Origin: Streptomyces sp. 1-11 | GTDB taxonomy: Bacteria > Actinomycetota > Actinomycetes > Streptomycetales > Streptomycetaceae | Length of the DNA stretch: 64,000 nucleotides | Assembly: GCF_007176755.1 (NCBI RefSeq) | Contig: NZ_BJTV01000009.1 | Location: forward strand, 124,001 to 188,000 | Direction: 5' to 3' | Shown: positions 33,743 through 42,820 of the stretch, piece after piece | How the letters are laid out: every line of letters begins with the position of its first letter | Position numbering within the stretch: the stretch's first letter is position 1 | Position numbers and translations under genes: made by a program | Notes under the pieces: generated by a model | Told to the model about the DNA's origin: nothing | Seen by the model: the letters and a program-made list of their open reading frames with translations, nothing else | The model's database searches: none

Positions 33743-34810
33743 GTGCCCATGGCAAAACTGCATCTTCCAGGGCACGGGGACCACCACGACGACGAGGCGC
33801 GGGAGCCCGAGCCGCCCTCGCCGCAGGAGGCCGGGCCCGGCCCGGAGGTCCAGCGGCGCGAACCGGAAGCGCCGACCAAGCTGCCGAAGGCGGCCTGGGG
33901 CCGGGTCCTCAAGGGCTCGCTGCGCGAGTTCAAGGACGACGAGCTGACCGACCGGGCCGCGGCGCTGACCTACTACAGCGTGCTGTCCCTCTTCCCCGCC
34001 CTGCTGGTGCTGGTCTCCCTACTGGGCATCACGGGCAAGTCGGCCACGGACAAGGTGCTCACCAACCTCAAGCACCTCGCCCCCGGCCCGGCCCGCGACA
34101 TCCTCACACGCGCGGTGGAGCAGCTGCAGGGCAGCGCGGGCACCGGATCCGTCCTGGCGATCGTCGGCGTGGTGCTGGCCGTCTGGTCGGCCTCTGGCTA
34201 CGTCGCCGCCTTCATCCGCACGGCCAACGCCGTCTACGACGTCCCCGAGGGCCGGCCGATATGGAAGATCCTCCCGGTCCGCCTCGGGGTGACGGTCGTG
34301 CTGATGGTGCTCGCCGTGGTCAGCGCCCTCATCGTGGTGTTCACCGGCGGCATCGCCCGGCGCGCCGGTGAGGCCCTCGGCATGGGCGACGCGGCGCTGA
34401 CGGCCTGGGCGATCGCCAAGTGGCCGGTCCTCGTCGTCCTGGTCACCGTGATGATCGCGATCCTGTTCTGGGCGACCCCGAACGCCAAGGTGAAGGGGTT
34501 CCGCTGGATCACCCCCGGCAGCTTCCTGGCCCTGCTCCTGTGGATGATCGCTTCGGCCGGGTTCGCGCTGTACGTCGCCGGGTTCGCCTCGTACAACAAG
34601 ACCTACGGGGCGATGGCCGGCGTCATCGTCTTCCTCGTCTGGCTGTGGATCAGCAACCTGGCGATCCTGCTGGGCCTGGAGTTCGACGCGGAGACCGCAC
34701 GGCAGCGGGCGATCGCCGGCGGCAACCCGCCGGACAAGGAGCCGTACGTCGAGCCGCGCGACACGCGCGCGTGGGACGAGCGGGACGTACGCCGGCTGGA
34801 CGACGCGTGA
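33743..34810 (+). CDS. YihY/BrkB-family membrane protein
   Basis: The 355 residues have a charged N-terminal ~50 residues rich in Asp/Glu/Pro, then the YihY family core: DELTDRAAALTYYSVLSLFPALLVLVSLLG, an NAVYDVPEGRPIWK loop, FWATPNAKVKGFRWITPGS, and SYNKTYGAMAGVIVFLVWLWISNLAILLGLEFD. Six hydrophobic segments are visible. ATG 33749 is an alternative start two codons on. The family's role is unsettled; it was once mis-called ribonuclease BN. Confidence 0.88.
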   Translation: MPMAKLHLPGHGDHHDDEAREPEPPSPQEAGPGPEVQRREPEAPTKLPKAAWGRVLKGSLREFKDDELTDRAAALTYYSVLSLFPALLVLVSLLGITGKSATDKVLTNLKHLAPGPARDILTRAVEQLQGSAGTGSVLAIVGVVLAVWSASGYVAAFIRTANAVYDVPEGRPIWKILPVRLGVTVVLMVLAVVSALIVVFTGGIARRAGEALGMGDAALTAWAIAKWPVLVVLVTVMIAILFWATPNAKVKGFRWITPGSFLALLLWMIASAGFALYVAGFASYNKTYGAMAGVIVFLVWLWISNLAILLGLEFDAETARQRAIAGGNPPDKEPYVEPRDTRAWDERDVRRLDDA

Positions 34811-34865
34811 GCGAGCGGGGCCGCGATCCGGTAGGGCGGCCCGCGCGCGGGGAACCCCTCGTCGC

Positions 34866-35660
34866 ATGCACATCGATCTGACAGGACGCACCGCCCTGGT
34901 CACCGGCTCGACCCAGGGCATCGGCGCCGCCATCGCCGCCGGTCTCGCCCGCGCCGGCGCCCGGGTGGCGGTGAACGGACGCAGCGAGGAGAGCGTGTCG
35001 GCGGCGGTCGCCGCGCTGGGCCGGGAGGTCCCCGGCGCCGAACTGGTGCCGGTGGCCGCCGACGTGGCGAGCGAGGAGGGAGCCGAACGGGTGACCCGGG
35101 CGCTGCCGCGGGTGGACGTCCTCGTGAACAACCTCGGCATCTTCGGATCCGCCGACCCGCTGGAGATCACCGATGCCGAATGGCGGCGGTACTTCGAGGT
35201 CAACGTCCTGGCCGCGGTGCGGCTGACCCGGGCGTACCTGCCCGGCATGACCGAGCGCGGCTGGGGGCGTGTCCAGTACGTCGCCAGCGACTCGGCCGTC
35301 GTCATCCCGGCCGAGATGATCCACTACGGGATGTCCAAGACGGCGCTGCTCGCGGTCAGCCGCGGCTTCGCCAAGAAGGCGGCGGGCACCGGCGTGACGG
35401 TGAACTCCGTCATCGCCGGGCCCACCCACACCGGCGGCGTCGAGGACTTCGTGTACGAACTCGTCGACCGCTCCCTGCCCTGGGACGAGGCCCAGCGGGC
35501 CTTCATGCGCGAGCACCGCCCGCAGTCCCTGCTGCAACGCCTGATCGAGCCGGAGGAGATCGCCAGCATGGTCGTCTACCTCAGCTCCGAGCAGGCCTCG
35601 GCCACCACCGGGGGAGCGCTGCGCGTCGACGGCGGGTACGTCGACGCGATCCTGCCCTGA
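34866..35660 (+). CDS. Short-chain dehydrogenase/reductase
   Basis: The 264-residue classical SDR carries the cofactor motif TGSTQGIG near residue 14, an NNLG strand (about 86) and catalytic Ser/Tyr/Lys in ASDSAVVIPAEMIHYGMSK. RVAVNGRSEE places an Arg after the second strand, favouring NADP(H). The C-terminal DGGYVDAILP is typical. The gene stands alone and is convergent with a P450 gene 11 bases away. The substrate is unknown. Confidence 0.88.
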   Translation: MHIDLTGRTALVTGSTQGIGAAIAAGLARAGARVAVNGRSEESVSAAVAALGREVPGAELVPVAADVASEEGAERVTRALPRVDVLVNNLGIFGSADPLEITDAEWRRYFEVNVLAAVRLTRAYLPGMTERGWGRVQYVASDSAVVIPAEMIHYGMSKTALLAVSRGFAKKAAGTGVTVNSVIAGPTHTGGVEDFVYELVDRSLPWDEAQRAFMREHRPQSLLQRLIEPEEIASMVVYLSSEQASATTGGALRVDGGYVDAILP

Positions 35661-35671
35661 CCCTTCGCGCG

Positions 35672-36898
35672 CTACCAGGTCACCGGCAGGATCCGCGGCC
35701 CGCGGATCAGTCCATCGCGCTGGAACTCCACGTCCTCGGCCGCCACGGCGAGCCGCAGCCGCGGGAAGCGGCCGAGCACGGCCCGGATCATGACCTCGGC
35801 CTCCATCCGGGCCATCAGGGCCGCCAGGCAGAAGTGCGGGCCGTGCCCGAAGGCGAGGTGCCCGGCGCCGTCCCGGGTGAAGTCGAGGACGTCCGGGTCG
35901 GGGAAGACCGACGGGTCGCGGTTGGCGGCGACGTACGCGTTGTAGACGACGTCGCCCGCCCGGATGAGCCGCCCGCCGACCTCCACGTCCTCGGTGGCGA
36001 TCCGGGGGATCCCCACGCCGTTGCGGTGGGGCACGAACCGGTACAGCTCCTCCACCGCCTTCGGCACCAGCGCCGGATCCCGCCGCAGCCGGTCGAGGTG
36101 GCCCGGATGGGTCAGCAGCGCGTACATCATGGAGCCGCTGTTGTTGCGGACCGCGTGACCGCCGCTGACGTAGACGGCCATGGCGAGCGAGACCGCCTCG
36201 TCGTCGCTGATCTCGCCCGCCGCGGCGGCCCCGGCCAGCACACTGGCCAGGTCCTCCCGGGGATCCTCGCGGCGGCGCGCGAGCAGGCCGACGACCCGGG
36301 CGCGGGTCGCCTCCCGCGCCGCCCGGTTGCGGTCACCGCCGTCCGGGTCCTTGGACAGCAGCGCCTCGGAGTTTCCGGTCCAGTCGCGCCAGTCGTCCTC
36401 GTCCGCGCCGAGGAAGAAGCACACCACGGCGATCGGGAAGGGCGTGTGCAGGTGCTCCATGAGGTCGGCGGGCGGCCCGGCCTGCTCCATGCCGTCGAGC
36501 ATCCGGTGCGCCGTGCGCTCCGCCGGCGGGCGCAGCCGGTCCATGCCCCGGGCGGTGAACGCCCGGGCCACGACCCGGCGCAACCGGGTGTGCCGCGGCG
36601 GGTCGGTGTACTGCAGCCCCGCCGACTGCGACGCCACGGCCACGGGCGCCATGCTGGTCACCGCCCGCCCGACGATCCCCGCCCTGGAGAAGCGCGGGTC
36701 GGAGGTGACGAAGCGGACGTCCTCGTAGCGGGTGACCAGCCAGGCGTCCCCGGAGCCGTACGGCAGCGTGATCCGGGCGACCGGCTCGTCGCGGAGCACC
36801 TCGTCCAGGAACGGGTCGGGCTCCAGGGCGGGCAGGTCGTCGACGGGCCAGTGCCGTACCCGCGCGGCAGGCGCCGCGGGTTCGGTGTCGAAGCTCAT
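35672..36898 (-). CDS. Cytochrome P450 with a non-standard I-helix
   Basis: ATG 36898 yields 408 residues with a normal ExxR (VEELYRFVPH) and heme loop FGHGPHFCLAAL. The I-helix, however, reads SGGHAVRNN (residues 245-253) where most P450s have AGxET/DTT, so the acid-alcohol pair used for O2 activation is missing. This may reflect substrate-assisted proton delivery or an altered reaction. No ferredoxin or reductase is adjacent. Confidence 0.88.
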   Translation of the reverse strand: MSFDTEPAAPAARVRHWPVDDLPALEPDPFLDEVLRDEPVARITLPYGSGDAWLVTRYEDVRFVTSDPRFSRAGIVGRAVTSMAPVAVASQSAGLQYTDPPRHTRLRRVVARAFTARGMDRLRPPAERTAHRMLDGMEQAGPPADLMEHLHTPFPIAVVCFFLGADEDDWRDWTGNSEALLSKDPDGGDRNRAAREATRARVVGLLARRREDPREDLASVLAGAAAAGEISDDEAVSLAMAVYVSGGHAVRNNSGSMMYALLTHPGHLDRLRRDPALVPKAVEELYRFVPHRNGVGIPRIATEDVEVGGRLIRAGDVVYNAYVAANRDPSVFPDPDVLDFTRDGAGHLAFGHGPHFCLAALMARMEAEVMIRAVLGRFPRLRLAVAAEDVEFQRDGLIRGPRILPVTW

Positions 36899-37417
36899 GT
36901 CGCATCACTCCTGACTGTCCCGGTTACCGAAGTGCCGGCCCGCCGGCGGACGGTACGGCAGTCAGCAGGTCCCGTGCTCCACGCCGGAGTACCCGGGGGA
37001 GGGACCGTGGCGGGGCGGACGCGGCCGCCGGACGACCGCCCGGACCGGCCGCGGCGCGCCGCGCTCTCCGCCCGGCCGCGGGCCAGGCCCGGGCGCCCGT
37101 CCGGCACCGTCCGCGCCGCCTCGCCCGGACGGCCGGGGCGGTCCGCCACCGTCGGCCACGCTCGGTCCCTTCGACGCACCTGTGTGTAGCGTGCCGCAGC
37201 CGCCGACGGCCCGCACGCCGGGGCGGTCCGGGCGCTCACGCCGACCGGACGCGCCGTGCCTCGCCACCCCGGGGCGCCCCCATGTGCGTGCCTACCACCG
37301 GTGACGCTCGCGATGTGTGGCTGCCGACCATGTTCCGGCAGGCGTGGGAGGCCAACCATGTGCACGGCACGCTCCAGCACCTCCGTACCCGCACCACCGG
37401 ACCCGGAAGGCCGCACC
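36899..37417. other. 519-base gap between divergent P450 and secreted hydrolase genes
   Basis: This GC-rich stretch has no believable gene: frames crossing it lack ribosome sites and resemble neither neighbour. It should hold the promoters of both divergent genes. I see no clear operator, RNA or repeat. Confidence 0.5.
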
Positions 37418-38791
37418 ATGCACCCCAGCCGTCGAACCACCCTGCTGTCCGCCGCCCTGCTCGCGGCGGCGACCGTCACCCCCGCGGCCTCGGCCCGGGC
37501 CGCCGACGGCTCGCCCGGCCGGCGCCCCGGGCGGGGCCGGGTCACGGTCCCGGGTGCCGAACTGCAGCAGATCTCCCGGCACGACGACCTGACGACCAGC
37601 GCCCTCGCCGGCACGCCGTACACCGACACCGCCGACTGGGCCGGGCTCGCCGCCAAGGGCACCGTCAACCCCACCGGCGTGCCCGGCCTGCAGATCGACG
37701 GCTACTTCCCGGGCCCCTCGCGGCTGAACACGCTGCACGGCTGGAACCACGACGCCCAGTTCGTGATCCGGCTGCCCGACGACTGGAACGGCAAGCTGGT
37801 CGTCACCGGCGCACCGGGCGTGCGCAAGCAGTACGCGATGGACACCCTCGTCTCCGACTGGGTGCTGGGCCAGGGGTACGCCTTCGCCGCGACCGACAAG
37901 GGCAACAACGGGCCCGACTTCTACACCGACGGCAGGCGGCCCGGTGACGCCGTCGTCGAGTGGAACCGGCGCACCACCGAGCTGACCCGCGCCGCCAAGG
38001 CGGTCGTCGCCCAGCACTACGGGCACGCCCCGCGCCGCACCTACATGACCGGGATCTCCAACAGCGGCTACCTCACCCGGTGGCAGCTGGAGAACCACCC
38101 CGAGCTCTACGACGGCGGGGTGGACTGGGAGGGACCGCTGTGGCGCGCGGAGGGCCCGAACCTCTTCACGTTCCTGCCCACCGCCGTCGCCCGCCAGCTC
38201 GGCCGGGCCGGCGACGAGGACATGTACGCGGCCGGGTTCGCCCGCGGCTCGGAGTTCCTGTGGCCGTACCACGAGAAGGCCTACTGGGGACTGACCCAGA
38301 AGACCTACCGCGCAGAGTTCGACCCCGGCTACGACCCCGACTGCCCCGGCGCCTCGGCCGGTTCGACGGTCGAGGAGATCTTCGCCCCCTGCCCCTCCGA
38401 CGCCGGCTACGACTACGCGTCCCGGCCCCGCGCCGTCCACGACGCGGTCGCCCGGGTCGCGCTCACCGGCCGCATCGGCAAGCCCATGATCACCGTGCAC
38501 GGCACCCTGGACGCGCTGATCCCCATCCGGGTCCAGTCCGACCTGTACGCCCGGATGATCGCCGAGCAGGGCCGCTCCAGGCTGCACCGCTACTACCGGA
38601 TCGAGGGCGGCACCCACGTGGACAGCCTCTACGACACCTACCCGGACCGGCTGCGCCCGATCCTGCCCTGCTACCGCGCCGCCTTCACCGCCCTGACGGC
38701 CTGGGTGGAACGCCACGAGGAGCCCCCGGCGAGCGGCACGGTGCCCCGGCCGGCCTCCGGCGACCTGGTGAACACGGGCTCGCTGACGTGA
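37418..38791 (+). CDS. Secreted alpha/beta hydrolase, tannase/3-hydroxybutyrate-oligomer-hydrolase-like
   Basis: ATG 37418 follows GGAAGG and gives 457 residues; the frame is open upstream but lacks a ribosome site. HPSRRTTLLSAALLAAA is a twin-Arg-type or Sec signal ending near ARA. The nucleophile lies in GISNSGY (GxSxG), the acid probably in HGTLDALIPI and the His in GGTHVDSL. CP and C-C pairs around residue 360 could make disulfides. The family includes tannases, feruloyl esterases and hydroxybutyrate oligomer hydrolases; which one cannot be decided. Confidence 0.75.
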   Translation: MHPSRRTTLLSAALLAAATVTPAASARAADGSPGRRPGRGRVTVPGAELQQISRHDDLTTSALAGTPYTDTADWAGLAAKGTVNPTGVPGLQIDGYFPGPSRLNTLHGWNHDAQFVIRLPDDWNGKLVVTGAPGVRKQYAMDTLVSDWVLGQGYAFAATDKGNNGPDFYTDGRRPGDAVVEWNRRTTELTRAAKAVVAQHYGHAPRRTYMTGISNSGYLTRWQLENHPELYDGGVDWEGPLWRAEGPNLFTFLPTAVARQLGRAGDEDMYAAGFARGSEFLWPYHEKAYWGLTQKTYRAEFDPGYDPDCPGASAGSTVEEIFAPCPSDAGYDYASRPRAVHDAVARVALTGRIGKPMITVHGTLDALIPIRVQSDLYARMIAEQGRSRLHRYYRIEGGTHVDSLYDTYPDRLRPILPCYRAAFTALTAWVERHEEPPASGTVPRPASGDLVNTGSLT

Positions 38792-38914
38792 CCCCGTAGC
38801 CCCCGCTGCGGCGGCCCCTCGTCGCCGACGTGACCGCGCGGCGGCTGTCCCGGAGTGGCTGTCGCCGGGCGGCACCGCGTCCCGGGACCGGGCCGGCCGG
38901 GGCCGGCCCCGGCC

Positions 38915-40498
38915 TCAGCGGTGTGCGGCGGTCGCGCGCTCCAGGGCGTCGTGGGCGGTGGCGAGGGCCTCGGCGCGGTCCTCGGGGACCAGGCCGATGC
39001 GGGTGCGGCGGTCCAGCAGGTCGGCCGCGTCCAGGGCGCCCTCGTGCAGCGCGGCCCAGACGAGTTCGGCCCGGGTGACCGGGTGGCCCGGCAGCACGGG
39101 TTCCGCCAGCGCGGGATCGCGTTCGGCCAGGGCCCGGACGGCCGGCGCCTCGGTGCCGTGCCGGCGGACCAGGCGGCGCGGCACGGGCAGGGACCGCAGC
39201 AGCCCGGGCGCGGCGGCGCCGACCAGCGGCAGCTCCGCGGTGGGGGAGGGGCGGGCGGTCAGGCCGCGGGCCGCCAGGGCGGCGTCCACCGCGTCCTGCG
39301 CCATCCGCCGGTAGGTGGTGAGCTTGCCGCCGACGACGGTGGTCACCCCGTCCGGCGAGGTCAGGACCGCGTGCCGGCGGGAGATGTCGGAGGTGCGGGC
39401 CGGGGCGTCACCCGCGCTCGCGGACCCGCCCGCGTCCAGCAGCGGGCGCAGCCCGGCGAAGGCCCCGACGACCTCGTCCCGGTGGACCGGGACGTCGAGG
39501 ACGGATCCGAGCACGTCCAGCAGGAAGCCGATGTCGGTCTCGGGCACCTCCGGCACGTCCGGCAGGGGGCCGTCGACCGGTTCGTCGGTGAGGCCGACGT
39601 AGACCCGGCCGTCGCCCTGCGGCAGGACCAGCACGAAGCGGTTGGTCTCGCCGGGGATCGGGATGTGCAGCCCGGCCGGCAGCGTCCCGAGCCGCTCCGA
39701 GCGCAGGACCAGGTGGGTGCCGCGGGAGGGGCGGATCCGGATGCCGCCGGCCAGCTCGCCGGCCCACACCCCGGTGGCGTTGATCACCAGGCGGGCGCGG
39801 ATCCCGCCCTCCTCGCCGGTCAGTTCGTCCCGGACGCGGGCGCCGGTCCCGGTCAGTTCCAGCGCCCGCACCCGGGTCAGCACCCGGGCGCCGTGCGCGG
39901 CGGCGGTGCGGGCCAGGGCGGTCACCAGCCGGGCGTCGTCCGTGACCCGGCCGTCCCAGGACAGCAGCCCGCCGCGCAGCCCGTCGGCGCGCACCGCCGG
40001 CGCCAGGTGCCGGGCCTCCGTGGCCGACAGCCGGCGCGGCGCGGGCAGCACCTGGCGCGGCGTCCGCGCGGCCAGCCGCAGCATGTCCCCGGCCCGGAAG
40101 CCGGCCCAGGCCAGCGAGGCCTGGGCGCGTGACACCAGCGGGGTCAGCGGCAGCACGAACGGCTGGGCGGCCACGAGGTGCGGGGCGGTCCGGGTCATCA
40201 GCACCCCGCGCTCCACGGCGCTCTCGTGGGCGACGTCGAACTGGGCGGAGGCCAGATAGCGCAGCCCGCCGTGGATCAGCTTCGAGCTCCAGCGCGAGGT
40301 GCCGAACGCCAGGTCGTGGGCGTCGACCGCGACGACGTCAAGACCGCGGGCGGCCGCGTCCAGGGCCGCTCCGGCGCCGGTGGCGCCGAGCCCGACGACC
40401 AGGACGTCGCAGACCCGGCCGTCCGCGGCCTCGGCGAGCTCGCGGGTGCGCCGGGCCGCGCTGAGGGACGAGCCGGGTACGGCCTCGGGACGGCTCAT
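38915..40498 (-). CDS. glpD: FAD-dependent glycerol-3-phosphate dehydrogenase
   Basis: The ATG at 40498 overlaps the preceding TetR stop by four bases and gives 527 residues. VLVVGLGATGAGAALDAAARGLDVVAVD is split across the FAD-binding N-terminus, followed by GTSRWSSKLIHGGLRYL, the GlpD signature, then INATGVWAGEL and VGGKLTTYRRMAQ. The C-terminal ~120 residues are the helical cap domain. It oxidises glycerol-3-phosphate to DHAP at the membrane. Pairing with an alkyl-DHAP-synthase-like gene suggests that this DHAP may feed lipid synthesis. Confidence 0.92.
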   Translation of the reverse strand: MSRPEAVPGSSLSAARRTRELAEAADGRVCDVLVVGLGATGAGAALDAAARGLDVVAVDAHDLAFGTSRWSSKLIHGGLRYLASAQFDVAHESAVERGVLMTRTAPHLVAAQPFVLPLTPLVSRAQASLAWAGFRAGDMLRLAARTPRQVLPAPRRLSATEARHLAPAVRADGLRGGLLSWDGRVTDDARLVTALARTAAAHGARVLTRVRALELTGTGARVRDELTGEEGGIRARLVINATGVWAGELAGGIRIRPSRGTHLVLRSERLGTLPAGLHIPIPGETNRFVLVLPQGDGRVYVGLTDEPVDGPLPDVPEVPETDIGFLLDVLGSVLDVPVHRDEVVGAFAGLRPLLDAGGSASAGDAPARTSDISRRHAVLTSPDGVTTVVGGKLTTYRRMAQDAVDAALAARGLTARPSPTAELPLVGAAAPGLLRSLPVPRRLVRRHGTEAPAVRALAERDPALAEPVLPGHPVTRAELVWAALHEGALDAADLLDRRTRIGLVPEDRAEALATAHDALERATAAHR

Positions 40499-41094
40499 GG
40501 CGTCAGGGTCCTCTCCAGAAGGGTGCGCAGCTCGCCGAGCAGGGCGGCGGAGTCGAGGGCGGGGTCGTCCTCGTCGGTCATCGTGCGCAGGGACAGGGCG
40601 AAGGACTGCACCACCAGCAGCAGGGCGCGGGCCTGCCGCTCGGTGTGGGCCGTGCGCACCGAACCGTCCGCGTGGCCCTCGCGCAGCGCGTCGGCCAGCA
40701 GCGCCAGCAGCGCCTCCTGGCTGGTGCCGCGCCGGTCCAGGACGTAGGGGAGCAGCAGTTCGGGGTCGACGTCGACGATCTTCCGGAAGAGGGGGTGTGC
40801 GCGGAACGCCTCCACCCCCGCCACCAGCCCGTCCACGATCCGGGCCCGGGTGGGCGTGTCCGGCGCGGGCTCCGGTATCGCCCGGGTGGCCACGCCGATC
40901 CACTCACGGGTCATCAGATCGCCCACCAGGGTGCGCAGGTCGGGCCAGCGCCGGTACAGCGTCATCCGTGAGACACCGGCGCGGCGGGCCACGTCGGCCA
41001 GGGTCGTGCGGCGCACCCCGACGGCCAGCACGCAGTCGCGCACCGCGTCGAGCACGGGATCGCTGTCCGAACCGTTGTGACGAATAGGCGTCAT
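40495..41094 (-). CDS. TetR-family regulator coupled to glpD
   Basis: The 199 residues have an N-terminal helix-turn-helix (TTLADVARRAGVSRMTLYRRWPDLRTLVGDLM) and a helical effector domain. It starts at ATG 41094 and overlaps glpD by four bases, so both are co-transcribed. It is divergent from the alkyl-DHAP-synthase-like gene; a direct repeat adjoins its start codon. It likely controls both transcription units, with a lipid or glycerol metabolite as effector. Confidence 0.88.
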   Translation of the reverse strand: MTPIRHNGSDSDPVLDAVRDCVLAVGVRRTTLADVARRAGVSRMTLYRRWPDLRTLVGDLMTREWIGVATRAIPEPAPDTPTRARIVDGLVAGVEAFRAHPLFRKIVDVDPELLLPYVLDRRGTSQEALLALLADALREGHADGSVRTAHTERQARALLLVVQSFALSLRTMTDEDDPALDSAALLGELRTLLERTLTP

Positions 41095-41110
41095 GTGTCA
41101 CAGTGTAACG
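41095..41110. promoter_or_regulatory. Possible TetR operator (GTGTMAC repeat)
   Basis: GTGTCAC and GTGTAAC stand in tandem with an 8-base period directly against the TetR start and 68 bases before the divergent enzyme gene. The position suits autorepression, but the arrangement is a direct repeat rather than a clean palindrome. Confidence 0.4.
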
Positions 41111-41177
41111 CCCCGGGAGCCGGGCGGAGCCGCCGCCGCGCGAACCGAGCACACCGACCTGTGAGGACGACCCTTCG

Positions 41178-42770
41178 ATGGACATGCTGTGGAACGGCTG
41201 GGGCGACCCGGCGAAGGCCGCACCGCTGCCCGCCGCGGTGACCGGACTGCTGCGCGACCTGCTCGGCGTCACCCCGCGCACCGCGCCGGCGCTCGCGCTG
41301 GAGGACATCCGGCCGCCCGCGCCCACGGCCGGCCCGGCCGCGCTCGAGGCGCTGGCCGAGGCCGTGGGCGGCGACCGGCACGTGCGCACCGACGCCGAGA
41401 GCCGCATCCGGCACACCCGCGGCAAGTCCACCCCCGACCTGCTGCGGCTGCGCGCCGGCGACGTCTCCGACGTCCCGCAGGCCGTGGTCCTGCCCGGCTC
41501 CCACGACGACGTCCTCGCCGTGCTGCGCGCCTGCGCCGCGCACGGCCTGGCCGCCGTCCCGTTCGGCGGCGGCACCTCGGTGGTGGGCGGACTCGCCCCC
41601 GAACACCGCGCCTTCGTCGCCCTGGACCTGCGCCGCATGAACGGACTGCTCGACCTCGACCCGGTCTCCCGCACCGCCGTCCTCCAGCCCGGTCTGCGCG
41701 CCCCCGAGGCCGAGGCGCTCCTCGCCGAACAGGGCTTCACCCTCGGCCACTTCCCGCAGTCCTACGAGTGGGCCACCATCGGCGGTTTCGCCGCCGCCCG
41801 CTCCAGCGGGCAGGCCTCGGCCGGCTACGGCCGCTTCGACGACATGGTGCTCGGACTGACCCTCGCCACCCCCGAGGGCACCATCGACACCGGCCGCGCC
41901 CCCCGCTCCGCCGCGGGACCCGACCTGCGCCAGCTCGTCCTCGGCTCGGAGGGCGCCTTCGGCGTCATCACCTCCGTCCTGGTACGGATCCGCCCGCTGC
42001 CCCAGGTGCGCCGGTACGAGGGCTGGCGGTTCGCGTCCTTCGAGGAGGGCGCCGCGGCCCTGCGCCGGCTCGCCCAGGACGGCCCGCGGCCCACCGTGCT
42101 GCGCCTGTCCGACGAGACCGAGACGCTCGTCGGCCTCGCCCAGCCGGACGCCATCGGCACCGGGCTCGCGCAGGGCGACGCCGGCTGCACGGCGATCACC
42201 GGCTACGAGGGCACCGCCGAGGACACCGCCCGGCGCCGCGAGCGGGCGGCGGCCGTGCTGCGGGACTGCGGCGGCACCCCGATCGGCGCCGAACCCGGCG
42301 AACGCTGGGCGCACGGCCGCTACTCGGCGCCCTACCTGCGCGACGCCCTGCTCGACGCGGGCGCCTTCGCCGAGACCCTGGAGACCGCCGCGTTCTGGTC
42401 CCGCGTTCCCGAGCTCTACACCGGGGTGCGCACGGCCCTCACCGACACCCTCACCCGGGCCGGCACCCCGCCGCTGGTCATGTGCCACATCTCGCACGTG
42501 TACGAGAACGGGGCCTCCCTCTACTTCACCGTCGTCAGCGCCCAGGGCGAGGACCCGGTCGCGCACTGGGCGCCCGCCAAGCACGCCGCCAACGACGCCG
42601 TGCTCGCCGCCGGCGGCACCATCAGCCACCACCACGGCGTGGGCACCGACCACCGCGACTGGTACCTCCGGGAGGCGGGCGACCTCGGCGTGGCCGCGCT
42701 GCGCGCCGTCAAGCACCGCCTCGACCCGCGAGGGTTCCTCAACCCCGGCGTCCTGCTGCCCACCGACTGA
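41178..42770 (+). CDS. Alkyl-dihydroxyacetone-phosphate-synthase-like FAD oxidoreductase
   Basis: The 530 residues form a FAD-linked oxidase (PCMH/VAO) fold. PFGGGTSVVGG binds FAD pyrophosphate; RSSGQASAGYGRFDDMVLGL and SHHHGVGTDHRDWYL are the paired signatures of alkyl-DHAP synthase, the enzyme that swaps an acyl chain for an alkyl ether on DHAP. This is more specific than a generic glycolate oxidase. The gene is divergent from TetR-glpD and 50 bases before a lipid-kinase gene. No DHAP acyltransferase or fatty-alcohol reductase gene is nearby. Confidence 0.85.
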   Translation: MDMLWNGWGDPAKAAPLPAAVTGLLRDLLGVTPRTAPALALEDIRPPAPTAGPAALEALAEAVGGDRHVRTDAESRIRHTRGKSTPDLLRLRAGDVSDVPQAVVLPGSHDDVLAVLRACAAHGLAAVPFGGGTSVVGGLAPEHRAFVALDLRRMNGLLDLDPVSRTAVLQPGLRAPEAEALLAEQGFTLGHFPQSYEWATIGGFAAARSSGQASAGYGRFDDMVLGLTLATPEGTIDTGRAPRSAAGPDLRQLVLGSEGAFGVITSVLVRIRPLPQVRRYEGWRFASFEEGAAALRRLAQDGPRPTVLRLSDETETLVGLAQPDAIGTGLAQGDAGCTAITGYEGTAEDTARRRERAAAVLRDCGGTPIGAEPGERWAHGRYSAPYLRDALLDAGAFAETLETAAFWSRVPELYTGVRTALTDTLTRAGTPPLVMCHISHVYENGASLYFTVVSAQGEDPVAHWAPAKHAANDAVLAAGGTISHHHGVGTDHRDWYLREAGDLGVAALRAVKHRLDPRGFLNPGVLLPTD

Positions 42771-42820
42771 CCCACCCGGCCCCTGTTCCGCTCCCACCGT
42801 CACCGCCCGGAGGCACACCG

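Noticed and set aside
37256..37417. 54-codon upstream extension of the secreted hydrolase
   Set aside because: It would bury the signal peptide; GGAAGG and ATG 37418 fit better.
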